The notes below the pieces were generated by a model. It was not told the DNA's origin, ran no database searches, and worked only from the letters and a program-made list of their open reading frames with translations. The translations under genes and the position numbers were made by a program. A stretch of 64,000 nt of DNA, from the NCBI GenBank assembly GCA_025526995.1, contig JAHLKG010000003.1, positions 1,426,001-1,490,000 of the forward strand. The letters are read 5' to 3'. Shown here piece by piece: positions 43,650-55,224 of the stretch. This DNA comes from Powellomyces hirtus. Its lineage: Eukaryota > Chytridiomycota > Chytridiomycetes > Spizellomycetales > Powellomycetaceae. Positions within the stretch are counted from its first letter, which is position 1, and each line of letters starts with the position of its first letter.

Positions 43650-46219
43650 ATGTCCCTTCTTTTCAAGGCCAGTGTCCCCACCAGGTTGGCTACTCATCAC
43701 CACACTCGCACCATCCCTTCCATTCGTGCTATTACCAGCGTTTCGACCCACGCTTTTGCTCGTGGACTTGGAGTGGCTGCCGTCGTCTCGGCTGCTGGGA
43801 CCCGCGCTGTCGATTTGACGGGACGACGCAGCTCCGCTACTCGTGCTGGCGTAGCGACTGCCTACAGGAAACTGTTCGGCTCTCGCCACCTCCACTTCAG
43901 CGTGCCCGTTCCCGCCGCCGATCTATCACCGGTTGCAAAGACCTATGACGATGATCAGCAAGCGGTCCTGGCCGAATTGTTGGAGACGTCTCGACACCTC
44001 AACAGGCTTAGATCTGTGAAGTCAGCCCGTGCGGATGGTGAACATGGTCCAAAAGGTCAGGAAAGCCAGCAGCCTACGGTCCAAGCAGCCATGAAAGATC
44101 AGATGGTGAAACGCGAAGTGGAACAATCTGACGGCGATGTCGAGCTCGACCCCATTGAAGAGGAGTATGCTGGAGCGGTGCTTAAACGTGGTGCGCTACC
44201 CTACCCTAACTCAAACATATTCCCACATCACAACCGCTAACCCCTGTCCCACATTCAGACAAACCACCCCGAGTCACTGCCAGCAAGACCCTCTTCTTCG
44301 ACTCCGAGTACCAAGAGGTCCTCAAAGATATTCTCGCGGATATTTACGGAGACAACGATTACAGTGGGGAATACAATCGACTCGCCGAGTCCGGCTCCCT
44401 CCATCAGCTCGGCAGCATGCTCTATGAAGCCTGCATCACGCAACATCAAATGGAGACGGGCTACTACCACGATTATGACGAGAACGAGCAGACGGTCAAG
44501 ATTACGGCCAATCTGGTCAAAACGTATCTGAAGACGTATGATATTCAGCAACGGAATACCGATCCGTGGACAGAGGAGGAGGATCAATATTTGTGTCGCG
44601 TAATGATGAGTGAGGATTGCGATGCTCCGCGGGAAGAATTCCTTGGAGATGTCCTGTCATTGCGGACTAGACGCGAATGTGAGGAACGCTGGAGGGAGCT
44701 CACTCAGCGGCCTCCGCATTTGAGGGAACAGATTCAGGAAATTGAGAGGTGTTTGGGTGAGAGTTTGCCACCTGCTCCGGCGGGGCAGGGAGGCGGCGAT
44801 GGAGTTGGTCAGGCGAAACTCTGGAAAGTTGCAGAGGAAAAGGAACTTGCAGAAGTGGAAGCCGATGAGGAACTTGCGATGAACATGGTTGAAGAGGACG
44901 TGGATGTTGATGCGGTCAATGATCATGCATTTCCCAACAAGAGTCTCCGCGACGAAACCCCCAAAGACCGCCTTGACGACGTCACATCCACTCTGGATGC
45001 CTCCGATTCCACACCCGAATGCACGGATCGTATGGAACGAGAGCAGCGACCGTACTGGACGATAGATGAAGACCGGGAACTCATCAAGTTGCGCAAATTC
45101 CACGGGCTGCCCTATTCGGATATCTCGCGCCTTCTCCATGGCCGAACCCCCACGGCGTGCCAGCAGCGTTTATCCAAAATAAAGTGCAAGAATCCCGGTC
45201 GCTTCGAGAGTATGATGGACGTGATGACGGAGGAGATGGAAGCCGAGAACGACACTGAAACGTTGCTCGAGAGCTTGGAGGAAGCTGAGAATGATACTAA
45301 AAACCTGCTCGAGGGCCTCGAACACCCGGACCTTACGGGACAGGGTCTCGGCTCGCCCTGGACTTTAGAGGCCAAACGAGAACTCGTCAAGTTGCGCATA
45401 TTCCATCAACTACCCTATAAGGACATATCTCGGCTTTTCCTTGGACGAACGCCCGATGCGTGCGCACTCCACCTATCGAACTTGAAGTGCGAGTTTCCCG
45501 CCCACTTAGACACTTTGATTAAGGAAATAAAGGAGGAACTTGAAGCTGGCTGCGACGCGGACAACCCGCTCAAGAGCGGTGGAACAACCGCACTGGCGCT
45601 CGTAGCCAAGCAAGCTCCAAACAAACACTCGACTGCGGACAACACCAACCACGTCGCCGCTTCTCATTTGGCAAATGAGTGGACAACATTGCATCATCTC
45701 CATCTTATCACGGCCATGGCGACACGAGACGGCTATAAATCCGAGCCCATTGACTGGGAAGCCGTTGCTGCCACCGTTCCCGAGCACGATGCTCTCGACT
45801 TCAAGACCCGCTGGCGAGACCTCTGCGCTCGCCGCGGGGAAATGGGCCAGATAACGTACAACCTCGAGAAGATGGTCGACAAATCCCTACCGGGTGACTC
45901 TTGGTACAAACCAACCAACGGACCCAACGACATCCTCGACGACCTCCTGCACCGCGTTGATCCCTACCGGCCCGGTGCACCTTGGAGCGTCTTTGAGGAT
46001 TTGAAGCTCGTCAAGCACCATGTACTTCAGGGACAGGACTGGAGTCAAGTCCGTTGGGAGTTTGAAGACCGAACTTACGATGCCGTCAGAATGCGCTATT
46101 CTGAGTTGAAAGTTCATAAACCAGAGTATTTGGCCTTGTTGATAGATTCGTTGAATGAGATAGTCCAGATTGCCGAGAAGTTGGAGAACGAGAAGAGAAA
46201 GTACAGCGGCAAGAGGTGA
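43650..46219 (+). CDS. Protein with five SANT/Myb-like repeats
   Basis: Two exons (43650-44190, 44259-46219; 68-nt intron with a GCTAAC branch site) give 833 residues. Five Trp-rich Myb-like units occur near residues 280 (DPWTEEEDQYLCRVMM), 443 (YWTIDEDRELIKLRKF), 545 (PWTLEAKRELVKLRIF), 648 (EWTTLHHLHLITAMA) and 752 (PWSVFEDLKLVKHHVL). Units 2 and 3 are close copies (LPYSDISRLLHGRTPTAC against LPYKDISRLFLGRTPDAC), a recent internal duplication. Such arrays usually bind DNA. The first 85 residues are rich in Arg, Ser, Thr and Ala with almost no acidic residue, resembling a mitochondrial presequence, so the compartment is open: nucleus or mitochondrion. Residues 100-280 are charged and acidic. 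No named orthologue is recognised. Confidence 0.75.
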
Positions 46220-46948
46220 AGAGCGGAGACCGCAATGACGGAGGAAAGGATTTCACTGACTTCGGCATTGCGATATTTGAAGTACGGACTAACCTTTGGG
46301 TTGCTTTGTGTGCTTGTTGTGTCTGTGAGTGTCGCTGAGTGTTGAATTGCTAGATAGAACATTGCTAGCATAGTACAGAGTTTTAGATAGTTTCGAGTTA
46401 GCTTGTTAGGATAGGATTATATTTGCGATTGGTATGTAGTATGACTATGGCAGATAGAACTTCTTTAGAGTAGCACCGTTCAGTAAAAGTAATGAAAAAA
46501 AGTGTTTTGTATGTCAAAAATGCCCTGGTCGCCATGCTCTGGCTGTCGTAAACGGCGATGTGCTGCCGATCATGCAGTTTGTATGGGAGGAATATATCAG
46601 GCATGAGCCAAATAGGGACCAGCAGAAGGGACAATGCAAGCTCGAACCGAGCTCTAACCCAACCTGCCAATAAGCATTCGGGAGCATCATCTGTTCGCAC
46701 GTTTCAGGAAAGACGCTCTATGACAATCATGAGCCAATCCATGCTCAAGATCGTTCAATCCCTTTCTCCCAAATATGAAACAGCGAAGAACGCTAGAAAG
46801 TCGAAATATTGTCGCGCAAGAGTGATATAATATTGATGTAGTGAATCTCACGCACGTTTCGGACTGGATAATACTGGACACTAATTTTCGTTATTCCCAA
46901 GAACACAATCTCGAGTACGGGTTTAGTTGTTATCGCGAGTCGCAGGGT
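46220..46948. other. Convergent intergenic region
   Basis: AT-richer than its neighbours. No coding or RNA feature recognised. Confidence 0.4.
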
Positions 46949-47211
46949 TTACTTCTTGCCGGGTCCCTCCTCCTTCTTGGCCTCCTGAATCTCTGTATAA
47001 ACGATGTAAAGGATTGATCAGCGAATGCACAAGCGACAAAGTGGTAAGATTTAGTACGAGGTAGGATGTGTGTGTGCACCGTACCTTCTTTGGTTGGCAG
47101 GTGGTGCTTCTCGACGGTCTCGACGTGGTGCTTCAGGACCGACTTGGGGTCGCCCTTTGCGATTTCGTTGAGGACGGCTCCTGGAACTGCGGTTTCAGTG
47201 GGCTGGGGCAT
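46949..47211 (-). CDS. Beta-thymosin / WH2-like actin-binding peptide, 56 residues
   Basis: Two exons (47211-47085 and 46992-46949; GTACGG...TACAG intron of 92 nt) join in frame to a 56-residue protein starting MPQPTETAVPGAVLNEI. The second half carries the beta-thymosin pattern: a hydrophobic residue then L-K (VLKHHVET), V-E-K, LPTKEEIQEAKKEE and a charged C-terminus. Animal beta-thymosins read L-K-x-T-E-T-x-E-K-x-x-L-P-T/S-K-E-x-I-E-x-E-K. The fungal copy has one extra residue between LK and EK but keeps the spacing of EK, LP, KE and I. The family sequesters G-actin. Actin binding here is inference. A LEA-like or other small charged protein is the alternative. No signal peptide. Confidence 0.7.
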
Positions 47212-47891
47212 CGTGATTTCAAAAGTAAGTGTAAAGATACTAGGGGGTATTGGTAATTCAAGGGCGAGTTGGCGAAAAGTTCTAAAATGTTGCGTAGGCG
47301 GGACGGAGCGGAAGCTGTATTGCGCGGGCCTTTTAAAGAACGAGAGGGAGGGTTGCCGGATTTGGAAGGTATGGAGTGGCTGTGGTAGGCAATATGTATC
47401 TGTCCCGGTGACGAGGTAGATGAACCCCGCTGTTGCCAAAGTTAGTGTGAACGCCACGCGTGCAGAGGCGGCTCTTTGTTAATTAGATGTTTGCACACCA
47501 CAGGCACAATGATCACGACAATTGTACAAAGGAAGCGAAGAACACTTTAAATTCACGCGTGTCACCATTATGTTCCCTTAAGAAGCGATATACACATGCC
47601 GTTAGTTGTGAACAAACATTTGTGGATTGTCAGCCAAAAACCATTGGGAGGCGTGCGACGAGGCGACTTCTATCCTCTCTGCCAACGCGCGAGGGGTAAG
47701 CTGATGAGTCAGCAAAACAGCACACTTGTGCTGCGCTTTGTCACACTCGCCGCACGAAAGCGAGCCAAGGTCCCGCGCTGTCAGTTTAAAGTTTCGCCGC
47801 AGCAGAATTGCCAAGAACCCAGCGATCTGCAACGGACAGACTTGACCAAACAAGAATCACCCTGCTCGCATCGGTTTTTAATCCCACGAGA
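47212..47891. promoter_or_regulatory. Divergent 5' region
   Basis: 680 bp between the thymosin-like gene (-) and the PhoD-like gene (+); must hold both promoters. No further gene seen. Confidence 0.4.
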
Positions 47892-50657
47892 ATGAGCAAT
47901 TTTCCAAACGACGACAAAAGCGGATATCCTCACCCGCAAAATCAACCGCCATACGGACAATCTCCGGCCGGATGCCCTCCCCAGCAACCATATCCGCCTC
48001 AGCAGCCCGGAGCGCACATGCCCAACCAATATCCGCCAGGACCACTACAACAGCAACCCTACCCACCGGCCCCTCAGCCGCCACACGGACAATCTCCCGC
48101 CGGATACCCTCCCCATCAACAGTATCCGCCTCAGCAGCCCGGAGCGTTTATGCCTAACCAGTATCCGCCAGGACCGCCACAACAGCAACCCTACCCACCG
48201 GCCCCGTCCCCGCAGGACCCGAATTACCCCACCCCTCCTGCCCCGTTTCCAGGCCAAGCTCCGTACCCCTCCGAAGCACCTCCGCCGTACGTCTATGGCT
48301 CAGGGTCCAGCCAATATTGGGACCAGAAACCGTTGCCGCAGCAGCCAGGCAGCAGCATGCCACCTTCGCAAACAGCTTCACCGATGGGGAGCAACTTGTA
48401 TTTGCCTCAGGGATATCCGCCCGCGCCCGGGCAGACCGCGTCGCCAATGGGAAGCCAGCCTTACCTGGCGCAGGGATACTCGCCGATGGGAAGCAACCCT
48501 CAGATTGCGCAGGGTTATCCCGCTGTAGGGATGCCGATGTCGCAGACCTCGTCGCCTATGGGAAGCAACCCGTACCTTGGCCAGCCCGCGTTTCCCGGTG
48601 GTAAAGAGCACCCATATGGAACCATGAGCAGCAATCCGGCACTCGCCCAACCCGCTTTCCCAGGCGGGAAAGAACACCCGTACGGAGCTATGGGTAGTAA
48701 CCCGGCCCTCCATCAGGCCCATCCGATTGTTGCCGGTGCAGCTCACGAACCCGTTGGAATTCCCACACCGGGTTACTTTGGCCCGTATCTCCGCTATGGA
48801 AATGTGGACTATAACACGCGAGTATGGTCTGGTAAGTTATGATGCCGCTTCGCTCACTCAGTGACCTTCGTGTAACACTCAAGCAAGCGTATACTCACAC
48901 ATCCAACTTTCATTCCAGGGTCCATCTTGGTCATCACACAGACTCCTCAGCCTTGTGTCGTGACTCTCACCCCGACGCCCGCGGTTGCCCAACCCATCAA
49001 CTTCACGTCCGTCGTCATCGACACGTATCTCCAGTACACCTTCCACCGCTTTGACATTTTCCTGCACATGAACGAACAACCTGTCGTGTGGCGATACAGT
49101 ATCAATGTCGAGCCCGGCCGGTTCTACGAGTTCCACGTTGCCGCCGTCACCGAGAAGCAGTGGCGCTTTGCATTCCATTCTTGCAACGGATTCAGCGCGA
49201 GCATTAAACCGGAAGAGCGAGAAAAGATGGGTGGCGTGGGAGCACTGTGGAAAGATGTACTGGCTGTGCATAAGACTAGGGGTTCAGAATTCCATGCCAT
49301 GCTGGGTGGAGGAGACCAGATTTATGGGGACCCCATTTGGAAAGCGCTTCCGAGTCTCCAGCACTGGCTTGGACTGAAAGGAAAGGAGAACCGCCAGAAC
49401 TACCCGTGGAGTCCACAGCTCGAGCACGAAGTGTCCAACTTTTACTTTAATCTGTACACATCGCACTTCAACACGCCAAATCTCAAAGAAGCCCTTGCCT
49501 CCATTCCGACAATCTTTCAAATTGACGACCACGACATCTTTGACGGCTACGGAAGTTACCCTGACTACCTCCAGTTCTCGAATTATTTCCAGAACATTGG
49601 CCGCATCGCATGGCATTTCTACTACGTGTTCCAGCAGCATACCACGAAAGCGCTCCTCGCTGGGCCACATGCATTTGAAAGAATATGTCCACCCGATCAG
49701 AAGACGATGCACTTTATCAAATTGCTCGGTCCTTCCGTCGCGGTCGTCGGCCCCGACACCCGTGGCGAGCGATCAAGAACTCAGATTCTCTCCCCGCAAT
49801 CCTACGACGTGATCTTTGACAACCTCTCGCGCCTCCCGCCGACCGTCAAGCACGTCGTATGGATGTTGGCCGTCCCGATCGTGTACCCGCGCCTAGTCAT
49901 GCCGGAAACTTTCCTTAATCACCTCGGCAAAACCAAATCGAGCGCCAACAAGGCCGTCAACGACCTCGGCAAGGGCATTGGCAGCCTTGCTGGCGGCACT
50001 GGCCGCTTTCTGGGCAAATTTGGCGTCAAGGTCAACGCGGATCAATGGCAGCAGGGCACGCAGGGCGTCTACGACAACGCCATGGGATCCGTGAAAAAAG
50101 GCTTGGGCAAGAGCGGACTGATGAGCGGGCTGATCTCCGCATTCGGTGAAGTCGATCTCCTCGACGATATGATTGATCACTGGACTCACCCCGCCCACGC
50201 CGAAGAACGCACCGCGTTCGTCATCCGCTTGCAAAACTATGCCGCCACCTACCGCCGTCGCGTCCACTTTATCTCGGGGGACGTCCATTGCGCGGGAGTA
50301 GGCAAGTTCTATACCGCGGGTATGCAGGAACCCGCCGACCCGGCCCTGATGTATCAAATCATTGCCTCCGCTATCGTCAATGTGCCCCCACCTAAGGCCG
50401 TCCTTAAGCTGGTGCACAATTCGGCCAAACGCATTGATTTCAGCGGAGCTGTTAAAGAAGAAATGGTTGACTTGTTTCAGAACGATGTCAATGGGCAGTC
50501 GCTGGCAGATAAGAAGCTCATTGGACGCAGAAATTGGGGGCTGTGCAGAATTGCTGCTGTCGGCGATGGTCTCCAGTATGAAATTAGGGTGGAGAGCGAT
50601 AAGAGTGTTGGTGCGTGTGTTCCTTATGGACCCATCAATGTTCCGCCGATCATGTGA
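47892..50657 (+). CDS. PhoD-like metallophosphatase with a long Pro/Gln-rich N-terminal tail
   Basis: Two exons (47892-48831, 48919-50657) join in frame to 892 residues. The ATG follows an in-frame gap and has A at -3. Residues 1 to about 300 are tandem Pro/Gln/Tyr/Gly units (QSPAGYPP, QYPPQQPGA, PNQYPPGP, then SPMGSNPYL and FPGGKEHPYG), probably disordered. The C-terminal 580 residues contain a PhoD-type metal centre: MLGGGDQIYGDPIW, QIDDHDIFDGYGSYPDYLQ and HFISGDVHCAGVGKF. A Gly/Lys-rich segment (GKGIGSLAGGTGRFLGKFG) interrupts the catalytic domain before the last motif. PhoD relatives in fungi are large cytosolic or membrane-associated proteins of uncertain substrate, annotated as alkaline-phosphatase-like. 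There is no signal peptide, so secretion is unlikely. Confidence 0.85.
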
Positions 50658-51427
50658 GCGCTTAAGTCGACCGCGGCGATTTGTGTGTTTTTGCTTTCGT
50701 TTAGCTTTCCTTGTTGTTCTTTTTTGGCTGTTACATCCACATTTCTATCTCATATTACAAACATCAATATAATCTTGTTCCTCTTTTTATTACTCCTTGA
50801 ACCGATTCCTCTCGAGTCGTCAAGACCACCTCCTTCTCCACCATACAAGGTGCCCACGCACACCTTCTTCAACATGGGTTTTCAAGCACATCTCTCGGAA
50901 CCACTGCATCGATGTAGAGTTTTCCCCACAAGGTCGTCCAAAACGCCTTGTCGCGTAAAACGCGTCGTTACGTAACCACTTACCTCGACTCTCCGCACCC
51001 GGCTCACATACACAGCACAATAGCCCCAATTGACCAACCCAAACCTCCCATTCATCGCGGGATCGTTGAAGCCCCATCGATGGTCACGGGAGCCACGCAA
51101 CCATAAGCAGTGTAAAGTAAAGTTGAGCACCACATGGGCTCAGAAAGAAAAAAGACACTCTCTGTCCACACGTACAAAAAACTACGTCCTTCCGGGGCTT
51201 GCATGTTAATGGGCCCTGATCGTGGCAACTATTTTTTCTTGGCGGGAAAACAAAGCATTACGAAAAATCGCCGTGATACGTATATATCTGCGCAACGCGA
51301 ACCTCCGCTTCTTTTTTTCACTGTTTAGTTAATGACCTTGAGAGAAAAGTTGTAAAAGAAACCGTGTATAGCGTCGTATTATCTCTCTCTCTTTTTTTTT
51401 GCGTTGAGAACGCGTACATTACCAAGG
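50658..51427. promoter_or_regulatory. 5' flank of the chitinase gene
   Basis: 770 bp with no coding segment recognised. A TATATAT element lies near 51280 and a CT-rich block at 51380-51400 directly before the ATG. Confidence 0.4.
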
Positions 51428-54400
51428 ATGCGCTTCAGCACCCTTCGCAAAGTGCTGATCACTGCTGCGATTGCAGCCACTTGCGTCCTCGTCGGCGTCT
51501 CTGCCGCACCTTCTGCTGCTCCTGGGAAAGCTGCCAATGGAGGTAAGTCGTGGAAGCCATATATACAAGCACAGGCATACCTAATGAAGAGACTATTTTG
51601 GTTTTCTTTGATAGACTACACGTGGGCTTCGGGCGCACAGTATACTGCAGGCCAGGTTGTGGACTATCAAGGAAATAGATACAAGGTCGTTGTGAACCAC
51701 ATCAGTCAGGTCGATTGGTATCCGGGCTGCTGTGCTGTTTTGTGGGAACTTGTGGGTGCGCTGGGCGGGACTGGTAGTACTGGTAAGTTTATCACCACTC
51801 TACACACTCTACCAATCATTATTAGCTCGCATCCATTAATCCACCCACCTCTCCCTCCCAGCCGGCGCGCCAGTCTCCGGCGGTACCGTCGGAGGAGCCG
51901 TGACCACAGCACCCCCGGGCGGCAGCTGGGGCAGCAAGACCTTTGCTCCGTACATTGACGTGATGCTCTGGCCGACCGTCGACGTGTCCACTGTGAACGC
52001 AGCCACCGGTATCAAGCATTTTACGCTCGCATTCATTTTTGCGGGTGGAGATGGAAACCCGGCGTGGGGAGGCGTTACACCCATGAGCCAGAACTTTTAT
52101 TTGGATATTATTGGGAAATTGAGGAGTGCTGGTGGGGATGTGATTGTGTCGTTTGGGGGAGCTAATGGTAGGGGTTTTGAAAAGAAGACGAGGACAGAAG
52201 GCAAGACAAATGACAATGATACTAATCTTTCACCCTTCGTTCAGGTCAGGAACTAGCCCAAGCCACCACCGACGTGGCCGCCCTTCAAGCAAAATACCAA
52301 GCCGTCATCAACCAATACCAGCTCACCTGGATCGATCTCGACATCGAAGGTCCCGGTCTCCCCGACAAGGCCTCCGTTGACCGCCGCAACAAGGCTCTGG
52401 CCGCATTGCAGAAGGCCAACCCCAAACTCACCATCAGCTACACGTTGCCAACCTTACCTACGGGTCTGACGGCCGACGGTGTGTACTTGTTGCAGAGCGC
52501 GGCTAAAGCCGGGTTGAATGTTAATGTGGTCAATATTATGGCTATGGATTACGGTGCCGGGGTTGCGCCCAATGGCGCTACTGGGATGGGCGGCTACGCC
52601 ATCAGTGCCGCAGCGGCAACCTACAAACAAGCTCAAGCTGCTGGTCTTAAATCCGCCAAAGTTGGAGTCACACCCATGATTGGCGTGAACGACGTGCAGG
52701 GCGAAGTGTTCCGTATCGAAGACGCCGCGCAACTGATCGCCTGGACCAAGACGGTCGACTACGTCGCCGAAATCTCCATGTGGAGCGTTAACCGGGATAC
52801 TTCCAAATCGGGCCCACTGTACGCCAGCAGCCAAGTCAAGCAGAACGATTACGATTATGCCAAGACGTTGATTGCTTTCGAGACGGGGAGTAGCACCCTT
52901 GTCCCGCCTCCCCCGCAGCCGCGGAAGACCACCGGTTCGACTAGTGGCCCCGGGGGTTCGGCTGCCACGCCGCTGGGTAAAACAACTTGGGGATCACGAA
53001 CGTTTGCACCGTATGTTGATGTTCTCCTGTGGCCGACGTTGGATATCTCGGCGGTTGCACAAACTACCGGCGCCAATTTCTTCACCCTGGCATTTATCGT
53101 GGCTGACACGGCTGCAGACCCTGCATGGGGCGGAGTGACCAAAGTCGCTACGGGATTCTACCTCGACATCTTGACCAAACTTCGTGCGTTGGGTGGCGAC
53201 GCCATCATCTCATTTGGCGGCGCAACGGGCACCGAACTCGCGATCCCCGTGACCGACGTCAAGAAGCTGACTGCCAAGTACCAGTCCGTGATCAACAAGT
53301 ACAAGGCCACGTGGCTCGACTTTGACATTGAGGGCCACGCAATCTTGAACTCGGCTGCCAACGACCGCCGCAACCAGGCTATTGCGGCATTGCAGAAAGC
53401 GAATCCCAAAGTGAAGGTGTCCTACACGCTCGCCGTTACGCCAAATGGATTAGTGGCAGAAGGGTTGGCGCTGTTGGCATCGGCCAAGAAACATGGGGCT
53501 AGGATCGACCTTCTCAACATCATGGCCATGGACTACGGCCCCGGTGCTGCGCCAAACGGTGCGACGGGGATGGGTGGGTACGCCATCAGTGCGGCAAAAG
53601 CCGCCTACGCGCAAGTGCAAGCTGCGGGTTTCCCCAGCACCAAGATCGGAATCACGCCCATGATTGGGCAAAACGATGTGCAAGGCGAAATCTTCCGTCT
53701 CGCCGATGCTGCCGAGCTGGTCAAATGGGCGTCGTCGCAATCGTGGGTCGGCGAGTTGGCCATGTGGAGTGTCAATAGAGATACGGCTAAGAAGGGACCC
53801 TTGTATGCGAGCTCGCAGATCAGTCAGAACGATTATGATTTCACCAAGGCGTTCAAGCCGTTCAACCAGGGTGGGGTCGCTGCGGGCAAGTTGCCGCGAT
53901 CGCTCGAAATGCCCGTGGTTGGTGGTCTGAAGGCTAGGGATGGCGCCGCGGAGGGTGAGGTCGCTGATGTGGAGGTCGTGGATCTCCAGGAAGCTGATGC
54001 AGGTGAAGCTGAGGACGCGGCAGACGGGATGGATGAGGACGGTGACGTAGCACTCCCCGCCGAACTCGACATCCCGCTCCCGCCCTGGACCAACCTCGAC
54101 ATGCCGATCCCGCCAGCCCGGCAACCCAACAACGCCAACCGAGGTCGCGGCGTTGGGGCGGTGGGCAAACCCGACCCGGAACTGATCATGCCTCCGACAC
54201 GCCGCGACGCATCCAACACGACTCCCAAAATCGGCAAATCTCTTTCCTGGACCACCAGAACTTTTGCGCCTTACATTGACGTGACTGCGTGGCCGACCTT
54301 TGACTTCCTCGGCGCGGTGAAGAAGGCGGGTATCCGCCACTTTTCCCTTGGTTTCATTGTCGCTGATAAAGACGGTGACCCGTCCTGGGGCGGGTACTAC

Positions 54401-55224
54401 AAATGTTCCTCTGATTTCCTCAAAACCGAGATCAACACGCTGCGCAAACAACACCAAGGCGACGTGATTGTGTCGTTTGGAGGTGCAGCCGGGAAAGAAC
54501 TTGGTCTGGCCGCCAAAAACGTAGCTCAGCTGGTTAAATTGTACCAGGAGGTTATTGACACGTTCAAGGTCACCTATGCGGATTTTGATATCGAGGGCAG
54601 TACATTGGGCAACAAGAAGGTGGTGGATATGAGGAACAAGGCTCTGGCGATCATTCAGCAGAACAACCCGGGGCTTGTCATCTCGTATACGTTGCCGACT
54701 GAGATAAATGGAATTACGGAGGAAGCGGAGGCGTTGTTAGAAAACGCGGTGACTAACAAAGTGACGGTCGATGGTACGTGTGCCGGTCCCTCCGTGTAAT
54801 AGCTTGGGTCTGAAGTTAACTAAATCTCTACTTTCTTTTTGTGGAATATGCAGTCGTAAACATCATGGTCATGGACTACGACCCCGCCGACTGTCCGGGC
54901 AAGACGTGCCTAACCGCGATGGGCAAGCACGCCATCAGCGCCGCCAAATCCCTCTACGCCACGCTCCAAAAAATCGGTCTGAAAGACACCAAAGTCGGTC
55001 TCACGCCCATGATTGGGATGAACGACATTTCCGGCGAAGTGTTCACATTGGCCAACGCGCAAGAACTGGTCAATTTCGCCCGCAAGACGGACTGGATTGC
55101 GTTCTTTGGGTTCTGGAGCTTAAACCGGGATAATTCCAAGAAGAGCAAGGAATTGGATAACTCGAGTGGGATTGTCCAGGGGGATTGGGGATTTAGTCAG
55201 ATTATGGCGGTTTATGCGCATTGA
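51428..55224 (+). CDS. Secreted chitinase-like protein: CBM5/12-type module plus three tandem GH18 domains
   Basis: Five exons (51428-51542, 51615-51782, 51862-52167, 52245-54773, 54854-55224), all phase 1, give 1162 residues. Residues 1-26 are a signal peptide (VLITAAIAATCVLVGVSAA). Residues about 39-88 (DYTWASGAQYTAGQVVDYQG...WYPGCC...LWELVG) form a chitin-binding type-3 module. Three GH18-like units start TFAPYIDV or TFAPYVDV near 121, 449 and 868. Each keeps the acid/base motif: WIDLDIEG (about 225), WLDFDIEG (about 552) and YADFDIEG (about 974). Each also has SFGGA upstream and NIMAMDYG or NIMVMDYD downstream. An acidic then Pro-rich linker (about 741-861) separates units 2 and 3, and unit 3 is the most diverged. 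It should hydrolyse beta-1,4-GlcNAc chains outside the cell. Confidence 0.92.
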
